Shown here: positions 12,118 through 23,400 of the stretch, in pieces
Layout of the letters: every line of letters begins with the position of its first letter
Numbering within the stretch: position 1 is the stretch's first letter
Source: Areca catechu
Taxonomy: Eukaryota; Streptophyta; Magnoliopsida; Arecales; Arecaceae
Assembly: GCA_021397845.1 (NCBI GenBank)
Contig: CM038047.1
Span: 35,447,601 to 35,511,600 of the forward strand
Reading direction: 5' to 3'
Length of the DNA stretch: 64,000 nt
The notes under the pieces: model-generated
The model's database searches: none
The model's input: the letters and a program-made list of their open reading frames with translations, nothing else
Told to the model about the DNA's origin: nothing
Translations under genes and position numbers: made by a program

Positions 12118-13014
12118 GAGTTGATGAAGATCTTGTCTTCAAGTTGATGAAGTCTTTGATTGATGCTTGTAGATGTAGACTTTGAATACTCTCTTTGAAA
12201 CTTGGAAACTTGAAGGCTTGAATCACTCAACTCTTGAATCCTTTAAGAATATTCAAGAAACTCACCAAAGGATTACTTTCCCATTTGATTCTTGATGTTT
12301 ATATAGCCTTTCAACACTTAAATGACCATTTATAGCCGTTAGGAAGGAAAATATGACCGTTTGAAGCAAATTGGGAAAGTCTGTAGCTTTTGAAAACTAG
12401 CCGTTATTGTTCAAATGTCGACACTTGAACAGTAAGTGACGACACTTGAACAGTGCAAGTGTCGACACTTGAACAGTAAGTGTCGACACTTGAACAGTGC
12501 AAGTGTCGACACTTGAACAGTAAGTGTCGACACTTGAATAGTGCAAGTGTCGACACTTGAACAGTAAGTGTCGACACTTGAACAGTGCAAGTGTCGACAC
12601 TTGCTACAGTAGGTCGACACTAGAACACTATTCACAACCAATTTGATTTTTTATATTTTTTATATTTTTCTTGTTCTCGGGCCTTGAGTCGACACTTCAC
12701 CTTTCAAGTGTCAACACTTGATCCTCAGGTTCGACACTTCATTTCCAGGTATCGACACTTGCCTGTGCCATGCTGAAACTTTGCTGATACTTCTTTAAAT
12801 TTAAACCTTGAGCCATTCTAAGTCTTCCTTATATTCCAAAGTCCTTATAACTTGATTTTCCATTAATTTAAGGACTTTCTTCAACTAAAATACAAGTATT
12901 TCTTCATTCAACATGGTTGAATACTAAGATCTGAAAAATATACTTAAAATACAATTAGTACTCATATATACTTAAACATTTTGTCAATCATCAAAATCAA
13001 GACCAGAGTCAACA
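12118..13014 (-). repeat. 3' LTR of the SIRE-like fragment
   Basis: Starts on the minus strand at 13014 with TGTTGACTC directly after the polypurine tract. The far end is set by where Tat RNase H homology resumes and is uncertain by about 20 bp. No second LTR copy exists in the window for comparison. Confidence 0.55.
12418..12625. repeat. 22-bp tandem repeats built on the palindrome AAGTGTCGACACTT
   Basis: About nine units of roughly 22 bp alternate between '...TTGAACAGTA' and '...TTGAACAGTGC' endings, giving a 44-bp higher-order period. The core AAGTGTCGACACTT is a perfect 14-bp palindrome. Single diverged cores continue to about 12765. The position inside the LTR (the upstream part on the minus strand) fits a regulatory repeat; that role is inferred. 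The small open frames here are by-products. Confidence 0.85.
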
Positions 13015-13035
13015 ATCTCCCCCTTTTTGATGATG
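13015..13035 (-). other. Polypurine tract of the SIRE-like fragment
   Basis: Minus strand CATCAAAAAGGGGGAGAT abuts the LTR start TGTTGACTC. This is what fixes the LTR orientation. Confidence 0.75.
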
Positions 13036-14239
13036 ACAAAATCTTTAAGTATAAGAATAGGGTAAGCTTAAAAAGATTAACAATAGTATAAACATGAAAG
13101 CTCAAAATCAATAAGCACCAAGCTCCCCCTCAATATATGATCCACAAAATTTTTAAAAATATATTTCAAAATATGCAAAATTTTCAGACAATCTTCCTCT
13201 TACTAATTTTTTCCTTAAGATTAAAAATTTGCTTTCTTCTCCCCCTTTTGCATTTTCTTTCATTTCTAAAAAGATTTTTCATGTTTATCCAATCTTTTCC
13301 TTTTCATATTTTACATTTTTCTTTTCCTTTTTGACATCATGAAAAATGGTGAAAAGCAATACAAAGTAGGAATGAAGTCGGAAAGAATAGCAAGTAGGTC
13401 ATCAAAATCAATGAATGAAATCAAATAATTATGATACAAATTGAACATGATACCATAGAATGATAAGCACATGCAAGAAATAATTTGATGTATGTTATCC
13501 ATTCACCTTACTTGTTCATGAGATAAGGTTACAGCGGCACCCCGGCACCCCTAAACATCATAAGAGACCCCATTGAATGGGAAGAGAGGGTCTTTAAGCC
13601 CTACTTATCTCATATGACTAGACAGCCATGGCGACTAACCCAATCCGAAGCGGTTACTAGGAATTCTTTTTAAAAATAATTTTGATACCAATAGAATATG
13701 ATACCATTTGAATGTAACTCTCTTCAAAAAATTAGATTTGAAAACAAGAAGGAGTATCAGAGCAATATAAGTACAGCATGATATCAAGCAAAATATTCAA
13801 AGCATCAAATATATGATAACAAATCTTTAGATGCTTCCCCTAAATGTTATTCCCCCTAAAAAATATGTATTCATTTGAGGAATAAAACATGAAAGCACAT
13901 GCATCATAATTTTAGACAATTTTAGGTGGAACATAAATTCTAAGTCTGAAACCAAGGATTTGAAATTTTCAAGATATTCATGATTTTCAAAATACAAAGC
14001 ATTTATACCACTTAAAAACTTTCAGCATAATTTCAAATTCATTAAAAATGATTTGATATCCATACAAATGCTAGAAGTAATATGATATCAAGTCTAGCTA
14101 CTAGAGCAAGGGTTTATCAATATCCATACCTTCTTCTTAAATGTAACCCTTAACTACCAGTTCTATACTTGATTCAAATCAATTCTAACTAAAGCATAGA
14201 TGCCAAAAATGAAAGTACATAAATCGTAACATTTCACTT
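13036..14239. other. Non-coding spacer of the SIRE-like fragment
   Basis: AT-rich with no open frame beyond ~65 codons and no recognisable domain on either strand. Confidence 0.5.
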
Positions 14240-14545
14240 GAAATAATTCAAAAATTGTATTAATCAAAATCAAGTGAAAGTCTAATAATCATAAGTTGAA
14301 ATTATGAAAGCATGAAATCCATTTACATCAAAATAGTCATGATCATAACAAATGACTATTTATCTAAGCTTGATTCTAATTTATCAATTAAAATATTTTT
14401 CAAATCAATATTTATCTTTAAAAGAGTTTTTCATGAAATACATTAATCAAAATCAAGTATAAGTCTTACAATCACAAGTTTAATCATGATAATATAAAAT
14501 TCATCAACATCAAAAAGTTCATGATCATAATCAATGATTATAAGT
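14240..14545. repeat. Diverged ~190-bp tandem duplication in the Copia spacer
   Basis: 'ATTAATCAAAATCAAGTGAA' near 14258 recurs as 'ATTAATCAAAATCAAGTATA' near 14442, and 'GTCATGATCATAACAAATGA' near 14336 recurs as 'TTCATGATCATAATCAATGA' near 14518. The second unit is cut off where Tat gag resumes. Confidence 0.65.
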
Positions 14546-15132
14546 CTAAACTTGCATGTTGGCAAACCGGCGGGAAAACTCCGCCAGCTTGCATTCATGC
14601 TCCTCCAAGCGCTTCTCCGCCATGCGCCTGACGGCTTCATCAGTAGATCCCTCCGTTGAGGGAGACGGAGAACGTGACATAGGTGCACGGTCTCCGTGAT
14701 GGGGGGTCTTGCTCTTTCTGCCTCGGTGGGGTCTGGGCACCGCCCGTCCGAGATTTGGTGAGCGGCTCTCCCTATCAGCAAAGCCTGCTCGTTGCCTTTT
14801 TACCGGGGTTTGATGGCTTCCCCAGTTATCAGTGGTGGCCCGCGACTGCGAAGGCCTTCCTTGGAAGGAACGCAGCCTATCACGGGGGGCCGCGGCGTGG
14901 GCCGCGGGTGTCCCGGCTGTTGGTGGGTATCCAGGGAACGATGTTGCTGCTGAAGCTGGCGCACTGCCGTGGCGAGGACTTGCATCTGCTGGGCGAGTGT
15001 GGCGAGCTGGGATTCCGGTGGAGGTGGTTGGGCCGGGATAGGTGGCTCCACCTCTTGGCGGTGCAGGTTCCCTCGGGACGAGGAGTCCCCCGCATGGTTG
15101 GTGGAGGCCTCCCTTGTCCATGTTGTCACCAT
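14546..15132 (-). pseudogene. gag N-terminal remnant (Tat-type Gypsy)
   Basis: Starts at MVTTWTREAS (15132) and is followed by a Pro/Gln-rich segment with PPPPESQLATLAQQMQVLA. A frameshift near 14915 moves the reading to the frame that contains RSFQGRP, SHQTPVKRQRAG, SPSPSTEGSTDEA and EKRLEEHECKLAEFSRRFAN. The same blocks in the same order occur at 58586-58940. It ends abruptly at 14546, where the Copia fragment begins; the retrotransposon gag core and the zinc knuckle are absent. Confidence 0.8.
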
Positions 15133-15203
15133 CCTTTCATCGAACTGCTTGTAGAAGAGGTGGAGGGCTTGACCTGAATCAAAGACTACTCAAGTTCTCC
15201 CCC

Positions 15204-15221
15204 CTACCTGGTGCGCTAATC
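15204..15221 (-). other. Primer-binding region of the Tat-type element
   Basis: Directly inside the 5' LTR on the minus strand: 'AGCGCACCAGGTAGGGGG', equivalent to 'TGGCGCGCCAGGTAGGGG' after the LTR of the second Tat copy. I do not assign the tRNA. Confidence 0.6.
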
Positions 15222-16635
15222 TGTTGCCGCCAAGATTGCCATGGCCCGTAGCTGCTGTCGGCGTTAGAGCACACCTCCTTCTCTGTCTTGCCATCCGATG
15301 GTCCTAGACCTGCAAAACAGGGGTTAATGACCCGGGCCGGGGTTTCCGGCTGGGGCACTCCGACGATCAAGTCAGTGACGACCCAGGGGAACAAATCCTT
15401 CTGGTCTAGTCCCTCTTGATGGACTCCACACTAGGAGGAGTGATTAGTGTGAGAGTGGGATGCAAGTGTGTCAGGGAAAGAGTGGCCTGGCTAGAGTGAG
15501 TCTCTGTGTGGCCCTTCCTCCCGACCTTGCTTGAGGATGCTGGTGGTGCCGTGCTCTTTTTGGTTGAGCTTGCACTTGTGTTCCAGTGGTATGGCTTGTG
15601 CCTCTCTTGTATTATGGTTGTTACCTCCAAGTTTTGTAGATTAGGTTACCGTTGAGCGTTCATCTTGGGATCTACACTGGGCTGTCAGGCACGTGCGGTG
15701 GTGTCCCGAGGAGCCTTTTCCAATCCATGATAAGGGAAGCTGTCATGTGCTCTGAAATTTCCCTTGGTCGCCTCATTCCAAGAAACCTAGCAGTACCTCG
15801 ATTGGTGGGCGCCGCCCCTGGGATTCGAATCTCCTAGTTGACTTCCTCTCTCGGGTGGTCCAGGCAGTTGGTGAGGAGCATGACACCTTGATCAGTAGGT
15901 TTCTCCCCTTTCTGGTATAACTGGCGAACGTAGGCGGTCAGTATGGTATGGCAGGTATCTCAGTGTAGTCCTCGGGCGGCTCATCGGTGTCCTGGGATGG
16001 CGATGCCCACGTCTGAGCTGGGGCTAAGCTGGAATGGCAGGGTTCGCTCCGACCTAGATGCCCCGAGCTTGCGGGATCGCCTCGGTGGAGGAGGGCAGAG
16101 TGCAGGCCCGGTCCAGAGGGCTCAACCTCGGAGAGGCTCCACATGGCGGAGGAGGGCTGAGCTCGACTCCGACCACAGGGCTCGATCTCCAAGGGTCTCG
16201 CTCTGGAGGGCAGAGTGCAGGCCCGGTCCAGAGGGCTTAGCCTCGGAGAGGCTCCACACGATGGAGGAGGGCTGAGTTCAACTCCGACCACAGGGCTTGA
16301 TCTTCGAGGGTCTTGCTCTGGAGGGCAGAGTGCAGTCCTGGTCTAGAGGGCTCAACCTCGGAGAGACTCCACGTGGTGGAGGAGGGCTGAGCTCGACTCC
16401 GACCATAGGGCTCGATCTCCGAGGGTCTCGCTCTGGAGGGCAGAGTGCAGCTCCGGCCTAGGCGTCCCGAGCTCGCGGGACCGACCTGGTGGAGGATGGA
16501 GCTCGGCTCGTTGTCTCGAGGGAGCTCGGCTCGACGGAGGAGTCCGGGCAGGAGAATTGACATAGCGTCCAACGTGGCAGCTTCCTTTGACGTGGCACCT
16601 GTCAGCTCCTCCATGTCAGCGATCACGCCACATCA
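15222..16635 (-). repeat. 5' LTR of the Tat-type element
   Basis: 1414 bp, TGATGTGGC...GGCAACA on the minus strand, pairing with 3992-5586. It contains about three units of the ~115-bp repeat between 16080 and 16450, with 'GAGAGGCTCCACATGGCGG'-type cores at about 16131, 16246 and 16361. Confidence 0.85.
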
Positions 16636-16704
16636 AATATAAATTTACTATTAATAATACTTTTTTTTATTATTGACAGGAAATAATTATTAGCAATGGT
16701 ATAT
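16636..16704. repeat. Short flank resembling sequence beyond the Athila 3' LTR
   Basis: 'GGAAATAATTATTAGCAATG' here is near-identical to 'GGAAATCATTATTAGCGATG' at about 28120. It is either a dispersed repeat unit or part of the interrupted target of the Athila element. Confidence 0.5.
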
Positions 16705-18650
16705 TGATAGGGACATAATTATACTTTTTATTTCTCTTTTTTTTAGGTTAATTGATATATTTATTTCCTCATTGTGATGATTAATGTATAATTTTATGTT
16801 TGAGGATTAAATTTTAGATTTGTTTAATTTCGTCCCTTTTACTTCTCGCAGATTTTTTTTGAAAATCTTAGAGTCAGAATTGGAAGAAATGGTCTTCAAT
16901 GAAGTTGTAGAGTGCAATTTTTGGAATCCAATGGTGTGAACGACGTGAACGGCGTGCAATTTGGACTTCAATTGAGCCAGGAAATGATTTTTGAAGGAAT
17001 TAGTAGGTTGTCATGAATTAGCATGATTTTTAAAGCATATAATTTAAAGCTAATTGGTCCATAAGATGCCCAGACGATCCATTTCCTCCATTGCTGCTGC
17101 TCCATGGAATAGATCCATGGACCACAGGCCTCCTCAAGCCACGATTTCGCCGGGGAAAGATGTCGATCTTCTTCTCTCATTGCCGGGACACTCCTCACGG
17201 CCGGAGAAGTCAGATCTCGCTGGAAAATCCCAGAATCCGTCGCCTTCTTCTCTCATGGCCGTTTCATCTTCCTCATCGCCCCACAGGTCATCCTAAGCTA
17301 CCAAAGCAGGAACTCCATCTTCACCGCTGGTCTCCTCCTTCCATGCTTCATCTTCTTCGCCGGACACCCCCTTAAGCCACCGAAAAAATCCAATTCACCA
17401 AGTCTCCATGGCCGTTCATGCTTCCAATGCACCGGTTCTCCACCCACTGTGAGTCACAGTGTCCTCCTCAATGCTGAGAAGACTGAGCATTGCTATTCCT
17501 CCCAGATCTTCTCTGTCCGAGCTCACCATCGGCCGCTTGCCATCACTAGTCGTCCACTTGCCATCACTAGTCGTCCACCTCCGTGTCGGGATGTTCGAAG
17601 GAGCTGGATGTCCGAATGGAAGAGGCGGACTCTGCATGGACAACACCGAAGGATCGATGATGAATAACATCGAAGAGTTTACATTTTGAGTGGTTTGAGA
17701 GAGCGGAGGTTGTGTTGGTCACGAGATCGAAGATAGAGTACCGTAAGGAATTTTTTATTTTATGGGTTATGGAGAACCGAAGAAGATCAATGCTAATCTC
17801 CTCTACGTCGACACATATAACTCCACTGCTATAAATAAATGCCGTAACTGCACTGCTATAAATAAATTCCGTCTCTCAACCCCAGGAAGAATGCTCGGAA
17901 AGTCGACGGGCACGGGAAAGAAATCCGAGATCTCTCGGACACAGGGAAGAAATCGGAGAACGTGCCTTGATTTATTTGATTTATTTTTTTTTTATTTTTG
18001 CTAAGATTTAGGGATTTAACTGATGTGGTGATTATGAATTTCAATGGCTAATTTAATTTTCTGCTTTTACTTGAGATTTCTTTTATGATTGTAATGCTTT
18101 AGATGATTTGATTAATTTCTCAATGAATTTTATCTAGAGTTTAATTGATCTATTAAATTTCTAGGTTGAAAAATAAAAAAATTCATAGATTTAAATCCTA
18201 TCTGAATAACTAAGACTGATCTATGCAGTAATTAGGATTAAAAAAATTTAATGTATCTAAATTATTTAAATCACGTCTTAACCACCGTGGTTAATAATTT
18301 TGGATAAGATTAGTGCAATTTGAACGAAAGTGCATTAATCAATTAATAAAACCTGCTGGCTTGTAAAACTAAAAAATCAAATTAGCATATTCAGAATTAA
18401 TTATCACATCGATTTGGTTAAATTTTCAATGCCTTAGCTATTCTAGATTCTATCTTCTTCTAAAACTTTGCGACCATCTTAGTTTAATAGTTTATTTAAT
18501 TTTTAATTTAATTTTTTTACTCGAAGTTAATTATCCAAATAATATAAGTAGGTACTATAATTTGGATGATTGTCTCTGATCCTAGAGGACGATATTGGGT
18601 TACTATCCCATATTACCTGCACGACCGGTATGCTTGCCGAACACGTGTCA
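16705..18650 (+). repeat. 5' LTR of the Athila-type element
   Basis: Pairs with 26099-28033. Relative to that LTR it carries a 26-bp tandem duplication covering the TATA region and a second, ~21-bp duplication ('CTTGCCATCACTAGTCGTCC', near 17538-17578). Small open frames in it are not genes. Confidence 0.9.
17830..17864 (+). promoter_or_regulatory. Duplicated TATA box in the Athila 5' LTR
   Basis: TATAAATA occurs at 17830-17837 and again at 17857-17864 inside a 26-bp direct repeat ('ACTGCTATAAATAAATGCCG'). The 3' LTR has the single form at 27176-27183. The position within the LTR and the canonical sequence suggest the core promoter. Confidence 0.6.
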
Positions 18651-18656
18651 AATTTT

Positions 18657-18676
18657 TGGCATCATTGCCGGGGATC
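18657..18676 (+). other. Primer-binding site of the Athila-type element
   Basis: TGGCATCATTGCCGGGGATC begins six bases after the LTR end. It differs at three positions from the Asp-tRNA complement usual for Athila (TGGCGCCGTTGCCGGGGATC). Confidence 0.75.
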
Positions 18677-18748
18677 AGTCTCGGACAACATTCAAATTCT
18701 TATCTGCTAATTGATTTGGATTTTTTTTTATTGTATTATTAACTTTGT

Positions 18749-20060
18749 ATGTCCCGGAGAACTGCAGACACTTTGACATATTTTGATCCTGAAATAGAAA
18801 GAATGCTCAGGGAAAGACGACGTGGACTCAGACAACTACTGGAAGGGTTAAGTACAAATTTGGTGGATATCAAAAGCATAACCATGGAAGATGTTGGTGA
18901 ACATAACCCTCAGAATCTTCCACACGTACCTAATGAGAAAGTGCAAAACCCACATGGAGACAGACCTTTGTTTGAGTACATCAGGCCTAGAGTCACGGGA
19001 GCACAATCAAGCATTAGGAGGCCACCAGTTCAGGTGAACAATTTTGAGATAAAGCCTGCCTTTATCCAAATGATCCAGAACTTGCTCCAATTTTCAGGTT
19101 TGCCTTCTGATGACCCTCATGAGCATTTAAGTCAATTTCTTGAGTTATGTGACACTTTTAAACATAATGGGGTTTCTGAAGATGCCATTAGACTTAGGCT
19201 ATTCCCATTTTCATTGAGAGACAGAGCAAAAAGTTGGTTAAACTCTTTTCCAACTGAATCCATAACTACATGGGATGACTTAGCTGACAAGTTTTTAAAC
19301 AAATATTTTTCCCCCTCCAAAACATCAAAGCTTAGATTAGACATTTCCACATTTACATAGTATGAGATTGAGAGCTTTAGTAAGGCATGGGAGAGGTTTA
19401 AGGAATTATGTAGAAAGTATCCCCACCATGGTCTTGAAATATGGGAACAAGTACATGCATTTTATCGTGGCTTACTTCCTTCTGCGAGAGCAGTTTTAGA
19501 TGCAGCTGCAGGTGGTTCATTTTCAAAGAAGTACAGTCATGAAGCTTATAGCCTATTGGAAGATATGGCAGATAGCAATGTGAATTAGAATTTAGAAAGA
19601 CAGAATCACAGGAGACCCAGTGGTGTGTATGGAGTAAATGTTGTGGCGACACTTTTAGTTCAGCTTGATGTAATGAACAAAAAGATTGAAGCACTGGCAG
19701 TATCTCAACCACAAGTATCAACTACAGTGATGGAGTGCGAGCTATGCGAAAGACCTCACACATACAATAACTGCCCACAAGATAACTTTTCAAATTCAAT
19801 ACCTGAAAATGCTAATTATGTGTTTGGTAATTTCAGGAATAACCGGATGGGCAATACATACAATCCAGGACTTCTCAATCATCCTAACTTATCTTGGAGA
19901 AGCCAGATCATTCAGAATCCACCACCACTTCAGAGGCCATATCAACCACCTGGTTTTCAGCAACGCCCACCACCACCACCATCACAACCAACTTAAGAAA
20001 AGAAGAGGCCTGGCTTGGAAGATATCATGTGGAAATACATGCAATAAAATGAGGCTAGAT
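18749..20060 (+). pseudogene. gag of the Athila-type element, with stops
   Basis: Opens at MSRRTADTLTYFDPEIERML. The retrotransposon gag core follows (FIQMIQNLLQFSGLPSDDPH, LRLFPFSLRDRAKSWLNS), with LDAAAGGSFSKKY and EAYSLLEDMADSN downstream. A zinc-knuckle-like CELCERPHTYNNCP lies near 19735, and a Pro-rich tail near 19920-19995. In-frame stops occur at 19358 (TAG, likely a former Gln), 19586 (TAG), 19994 (TAA) and about 20045 (TAA). These are simple substitutions rather than deletions, so the gene decayed in place. Confidence 0.85.
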
Positions 20061-20416
20061 TCCAAGCAAATGAGGCAACATTAAAAAATTTGGAGACACA
20101 AGTTGGGTAGATAGCTGACATGTTGGCTAACAGAGGACTTGGAACTTTCCCAAGTAATGCAGAAAAGAATCCCAGGGAGCATGTGCAAGCTATTAGCCTA
20201 CGAAGTGGAAGAGAGATTGAGGAACCAAAAGTACAATAGAAAGAGCCTGATGTAGAGGAGATTGTTGAAAAAGAGAGGGACAAGAATAAAAAGGATGAAA
20301 CACCAGCAAAAGCTCCTACAGTTATTCCATATAAGCCAAGACTGCCTTTTCCCCAGAGACAACATCAGCAGAAAATGGATAAGCAATTTTTTAAATTTTT
20401 AGAAATTTTAAAATAA

Positions 20417-23400
20417 TTGCATATTAATCTTCCGTTTGTTGATGTTATCTCTCAGATGCCCAGTCATGCCAAGTTTTTCAAGGAGATCCTATTAAACAAA
20501 AGGAACCTGGAAGATTGTAAGACAGTGACACTCAATGAAGAATGCTCAGCCATCCTATTGAATAAACTATCACATAAGCTTAATGATCCAGGGAGTTTTA
20601 ATATACATTGCTTAATTGGTAGTTGCACTTTTAATGAATTAATTGATTTAGGAGCTAGCATCAATTTAATGCCACTCACAATATTTAAGAAACTAGGACT
20701 TGGTGAGCCTAAGCCAACCATGGTATCATTGCAATTAGCAGATAGATCTATAACCTACCCCAGAGGAATAGTAGAAGATGTTTTGGTTAAAGTAGATAAA
20801 TTTATCTTGCTAGTTGACTTTATAGTCCTAGATATAGAAGAAGATCATGTTATACCTATCATTTTAGGATGACCATTTCTTAACACAGGTAAAGCATTGA
20901 TAGATGTGCATGAAGACAAATTAATATTGAGATTCATAATGAACAAGTAACATTCGATGTTTTTAAAGCTATGAAAAAGTCACAAGATGTAGCATCATGT
21001 TTTCAGATTGACTGCATTGATTGTCTTGTGCGGGAGAAGGTTGGAGAGATGATGACTGAAGATGAATTGCAACACACCTTAATTTTAACCAACAGAAAAG
21101 AAGGAGGAAGCGAAGAAGAAAGCTAATATGCAGCAATGATGGATAGCAGACAAATTTATACACAGAGGAGACCATTTGAAGAGTTGAAGAGAAGAGCTAT
21201 AAATTACCTGATACCATCCATTGACCAACCACCAGAATTAGAACTGAAACAGCTTCCCTCACATTTAAAATATGCATTTTTATTACCTCCATCTTATTTA
21301 CCTATTATTATTTCTTCTCTTTTGATAGATGCGATGGAGGAGAAGCTGTTAAGGGTGCTGAGAGCTCACAAAAGGGCCATTGATTGGATAATAGCAGATA
21401 TCCATGGAATCAGCCCAACAATATGCACACACAAGATACTCATGGAGGAGCAATTCAAACCATCAGTGCAGCCTCAAAGAAGACTCAACCTAGCCATGAA
21501 AGAGGTAGTTAAAGCTAAGGTGATCAAATTGCTTAATGCATGTATTACTACCCCATCTCAGATAGTCATTGGGTTAGTCCAGTACAAGTAGTTCCTAGAA
21601 AGGGAGGTTTTACGGTGCTTGAAAATGAAAAACATGAATTAATCCCTGTTAGGAAGGTAATTGGATGGAGAGTTTGTATTGATTATAGGAAGCTGAATGA
21701 TGCTACAAGGAAAGATCACTTTTCTTTATCTTTCATTGACCAAATGTTAGAAAGACTGGCAGGGCATGTGTATTACTGCTTCTTAGATGGATATTCAGGA
21801 TATAACCAGATCCTTATAGCACCTGAGGATCAAGAGAAGACTACTTTCACTTGTCTTTATAGTACCTTCGCCTATCGTAGAATGCCTTTTGGGCTATGCA
21901 ATGCACCGACAACGTTTCAACGTTACATGATGGCCATCTTTCATGATATGATTAAGCATTTCATAGAAATATTTATGGATGATTTTTCTGTATTTGGTAT
22001 GTCATTTGATGAATACTTGCATAACTTGAGTTTAGTACTGTAGAGGTGTGAGGAAACCAATTTAGTGCTGAATTGGAAAAAGTGTCATTTCATGGTACAA
22101 GAAGGTATTATTTTAGGCCACAGGATATCATCTAAGAGGATAGAAGTAGATAGAGCTAAGGTGGAAGTAATTGAAAAATTACCTTCCTTGACATCAGTGA
22201 TAGCAGTTAGGAGTTTTTAGGACATGCTGGCTTTTATAGAAGATTCATCAAAGATTTTTCCAAAATTACACGTCCAATATCTAATTTACTAATTAAAGAT
22301 ACTCCTTTTGTGTTTACTGCTGACTGCTTATCTGCTTTTAATTGTTTAAAACAGAAGCTGGTCCATGCTCCTATAATGGTTGCTCCCGAATGGGGACAGC
22401 CTTTTGAATTAATGTGTGATGCTAGTGATGAAGCTATAGGGGCTGTGTTGGGACAGAGAAGAGAAAAGAAATTTCAGACAATATATTATGCCAGTAGGAC
22501 CTTGACTGCAACTCAAAGGAATTATACCATAACTGAAAAGGAACTATTGGCTGTAGTGTTTACTTTTGATAAATTTAGATCTTACTTGATTTTGTCAAAA
22601 GTGATTGTTTATACTGATCATAGTGCTTTGAAGTTTCTTTTTACTAAACAGGATGCTAAGCCCAGGCTGATACGGTGGATTTTGCTGCTGCAAGAGTTTG
22701 ACATAGAAATAAGGGATAAATCCAGAGCAGAGAATGTAGTGGTAGATCATCTGTCGAGGCTAGAAGGAGATTCCATGGAGGATGGTAAAGAACATGAGAT
22801 TGGTGAGTGTTTTCCTGATGAACATTTATTCGAGCTGCAGGTAAGTACTCAACCTTGGTATACTGATCTTGCAAACTTTATTGCCTGTGGAGTATTACCT
22901 CATGATCTTTCATACCAACAGAAAAAGAATTTTTTTGCTAATGCTAAACATTATTTTTAGGATGAGCCTTTTCTGTTTAAGATATGTGCAAATGGCATAA
23001 TTAGGAGATGTGTACCAGAGGAGGAGATGTACTTTATCTTGCAGCACTGTCATGACAGAGAGGTAGAAGGACACTTTGGACCAACTCGTACAGCTGCTAA
23101 GGTCTTACAATTAGGTTTCTTTTGGCCAACCTTGTTTAGAGATACCTACAGGTATGTAACTGCATGTGATAGATGTCAACGCACAGGTAATATTTCTAGA
23201 AAACATGAGATGCCTCTTCATAATATACTTGTGTGTGAAGTCTTTGATGTGTGAGGCATAGATTTTATGGGACCATTTCCAAATTCTTTTTCTATAGAAT
23301 ACATCTTAGTGGCGGTTGACTATGTCTCAAAATGGGTAGAGGCTGTAGCTTTGCAGAAAAATGATGCCAAATCTGTAATGAGATTTTTGAAAAAGAATAT

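Larger units (their letters stand above)
12118..14545 (-). mobile_element. Fragment of a SIRE-like Ty1/Copia element inside the Tat element
   Basis: On the minus strand, 'CATCATCAAAAAGGGGGAGA' at 13035-13016 is the polypurine tract signature common in SIRE-type Copia elements and is followed by an LTR starting TGTTGACTC. Upstream of it (13036-14545) is AT-rich, non-coding sequence that looks like the spacer before the 3' LTR. The 5' part of the element is absent. On both sides the Tat reading resumes, but the Tat gag C-terminus, protease and RT (equivalent to 58940-61560 in the second copy) are gone, so insertion was accompanied or followed by deletion. Confidence 0.65.
3992..16635 (-). mobile_element. 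Tat-type Ty3/Gypsy retrotransposon, chimeric and degraded
   Basis: Read on the minus strand the order is 5' LTR (15222-16635), primer site, gag start (15132-14546), a foreign Copia segment (14545-12118), end of RT plus two RNase H domains and integrase (12117-9885), a tandem-repeat block, an antisense ORF on the plus strand (6086-8568), polypurine tract and 3' LTR (5586-3992). LTRs start TGATRTGGC and end GGCAACA. The second, archaeal-like RNase H before integrase and the antisense ORF are hallmarks of the Tat clade. Domain order and sequence match the second copy at 57100-64000. The flanking 5-mers (CAAGA and AATAT) do not match, so no target duplication survives or one end is rearranged. 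Confidence 0.85.

Noticed and set aside
12418..12625. Regular short repeats that could suggest a CRISPR array
   Set aside because: Units are contiguous with no unique spacers, contain a palindrome, and sit in a plant LTR.
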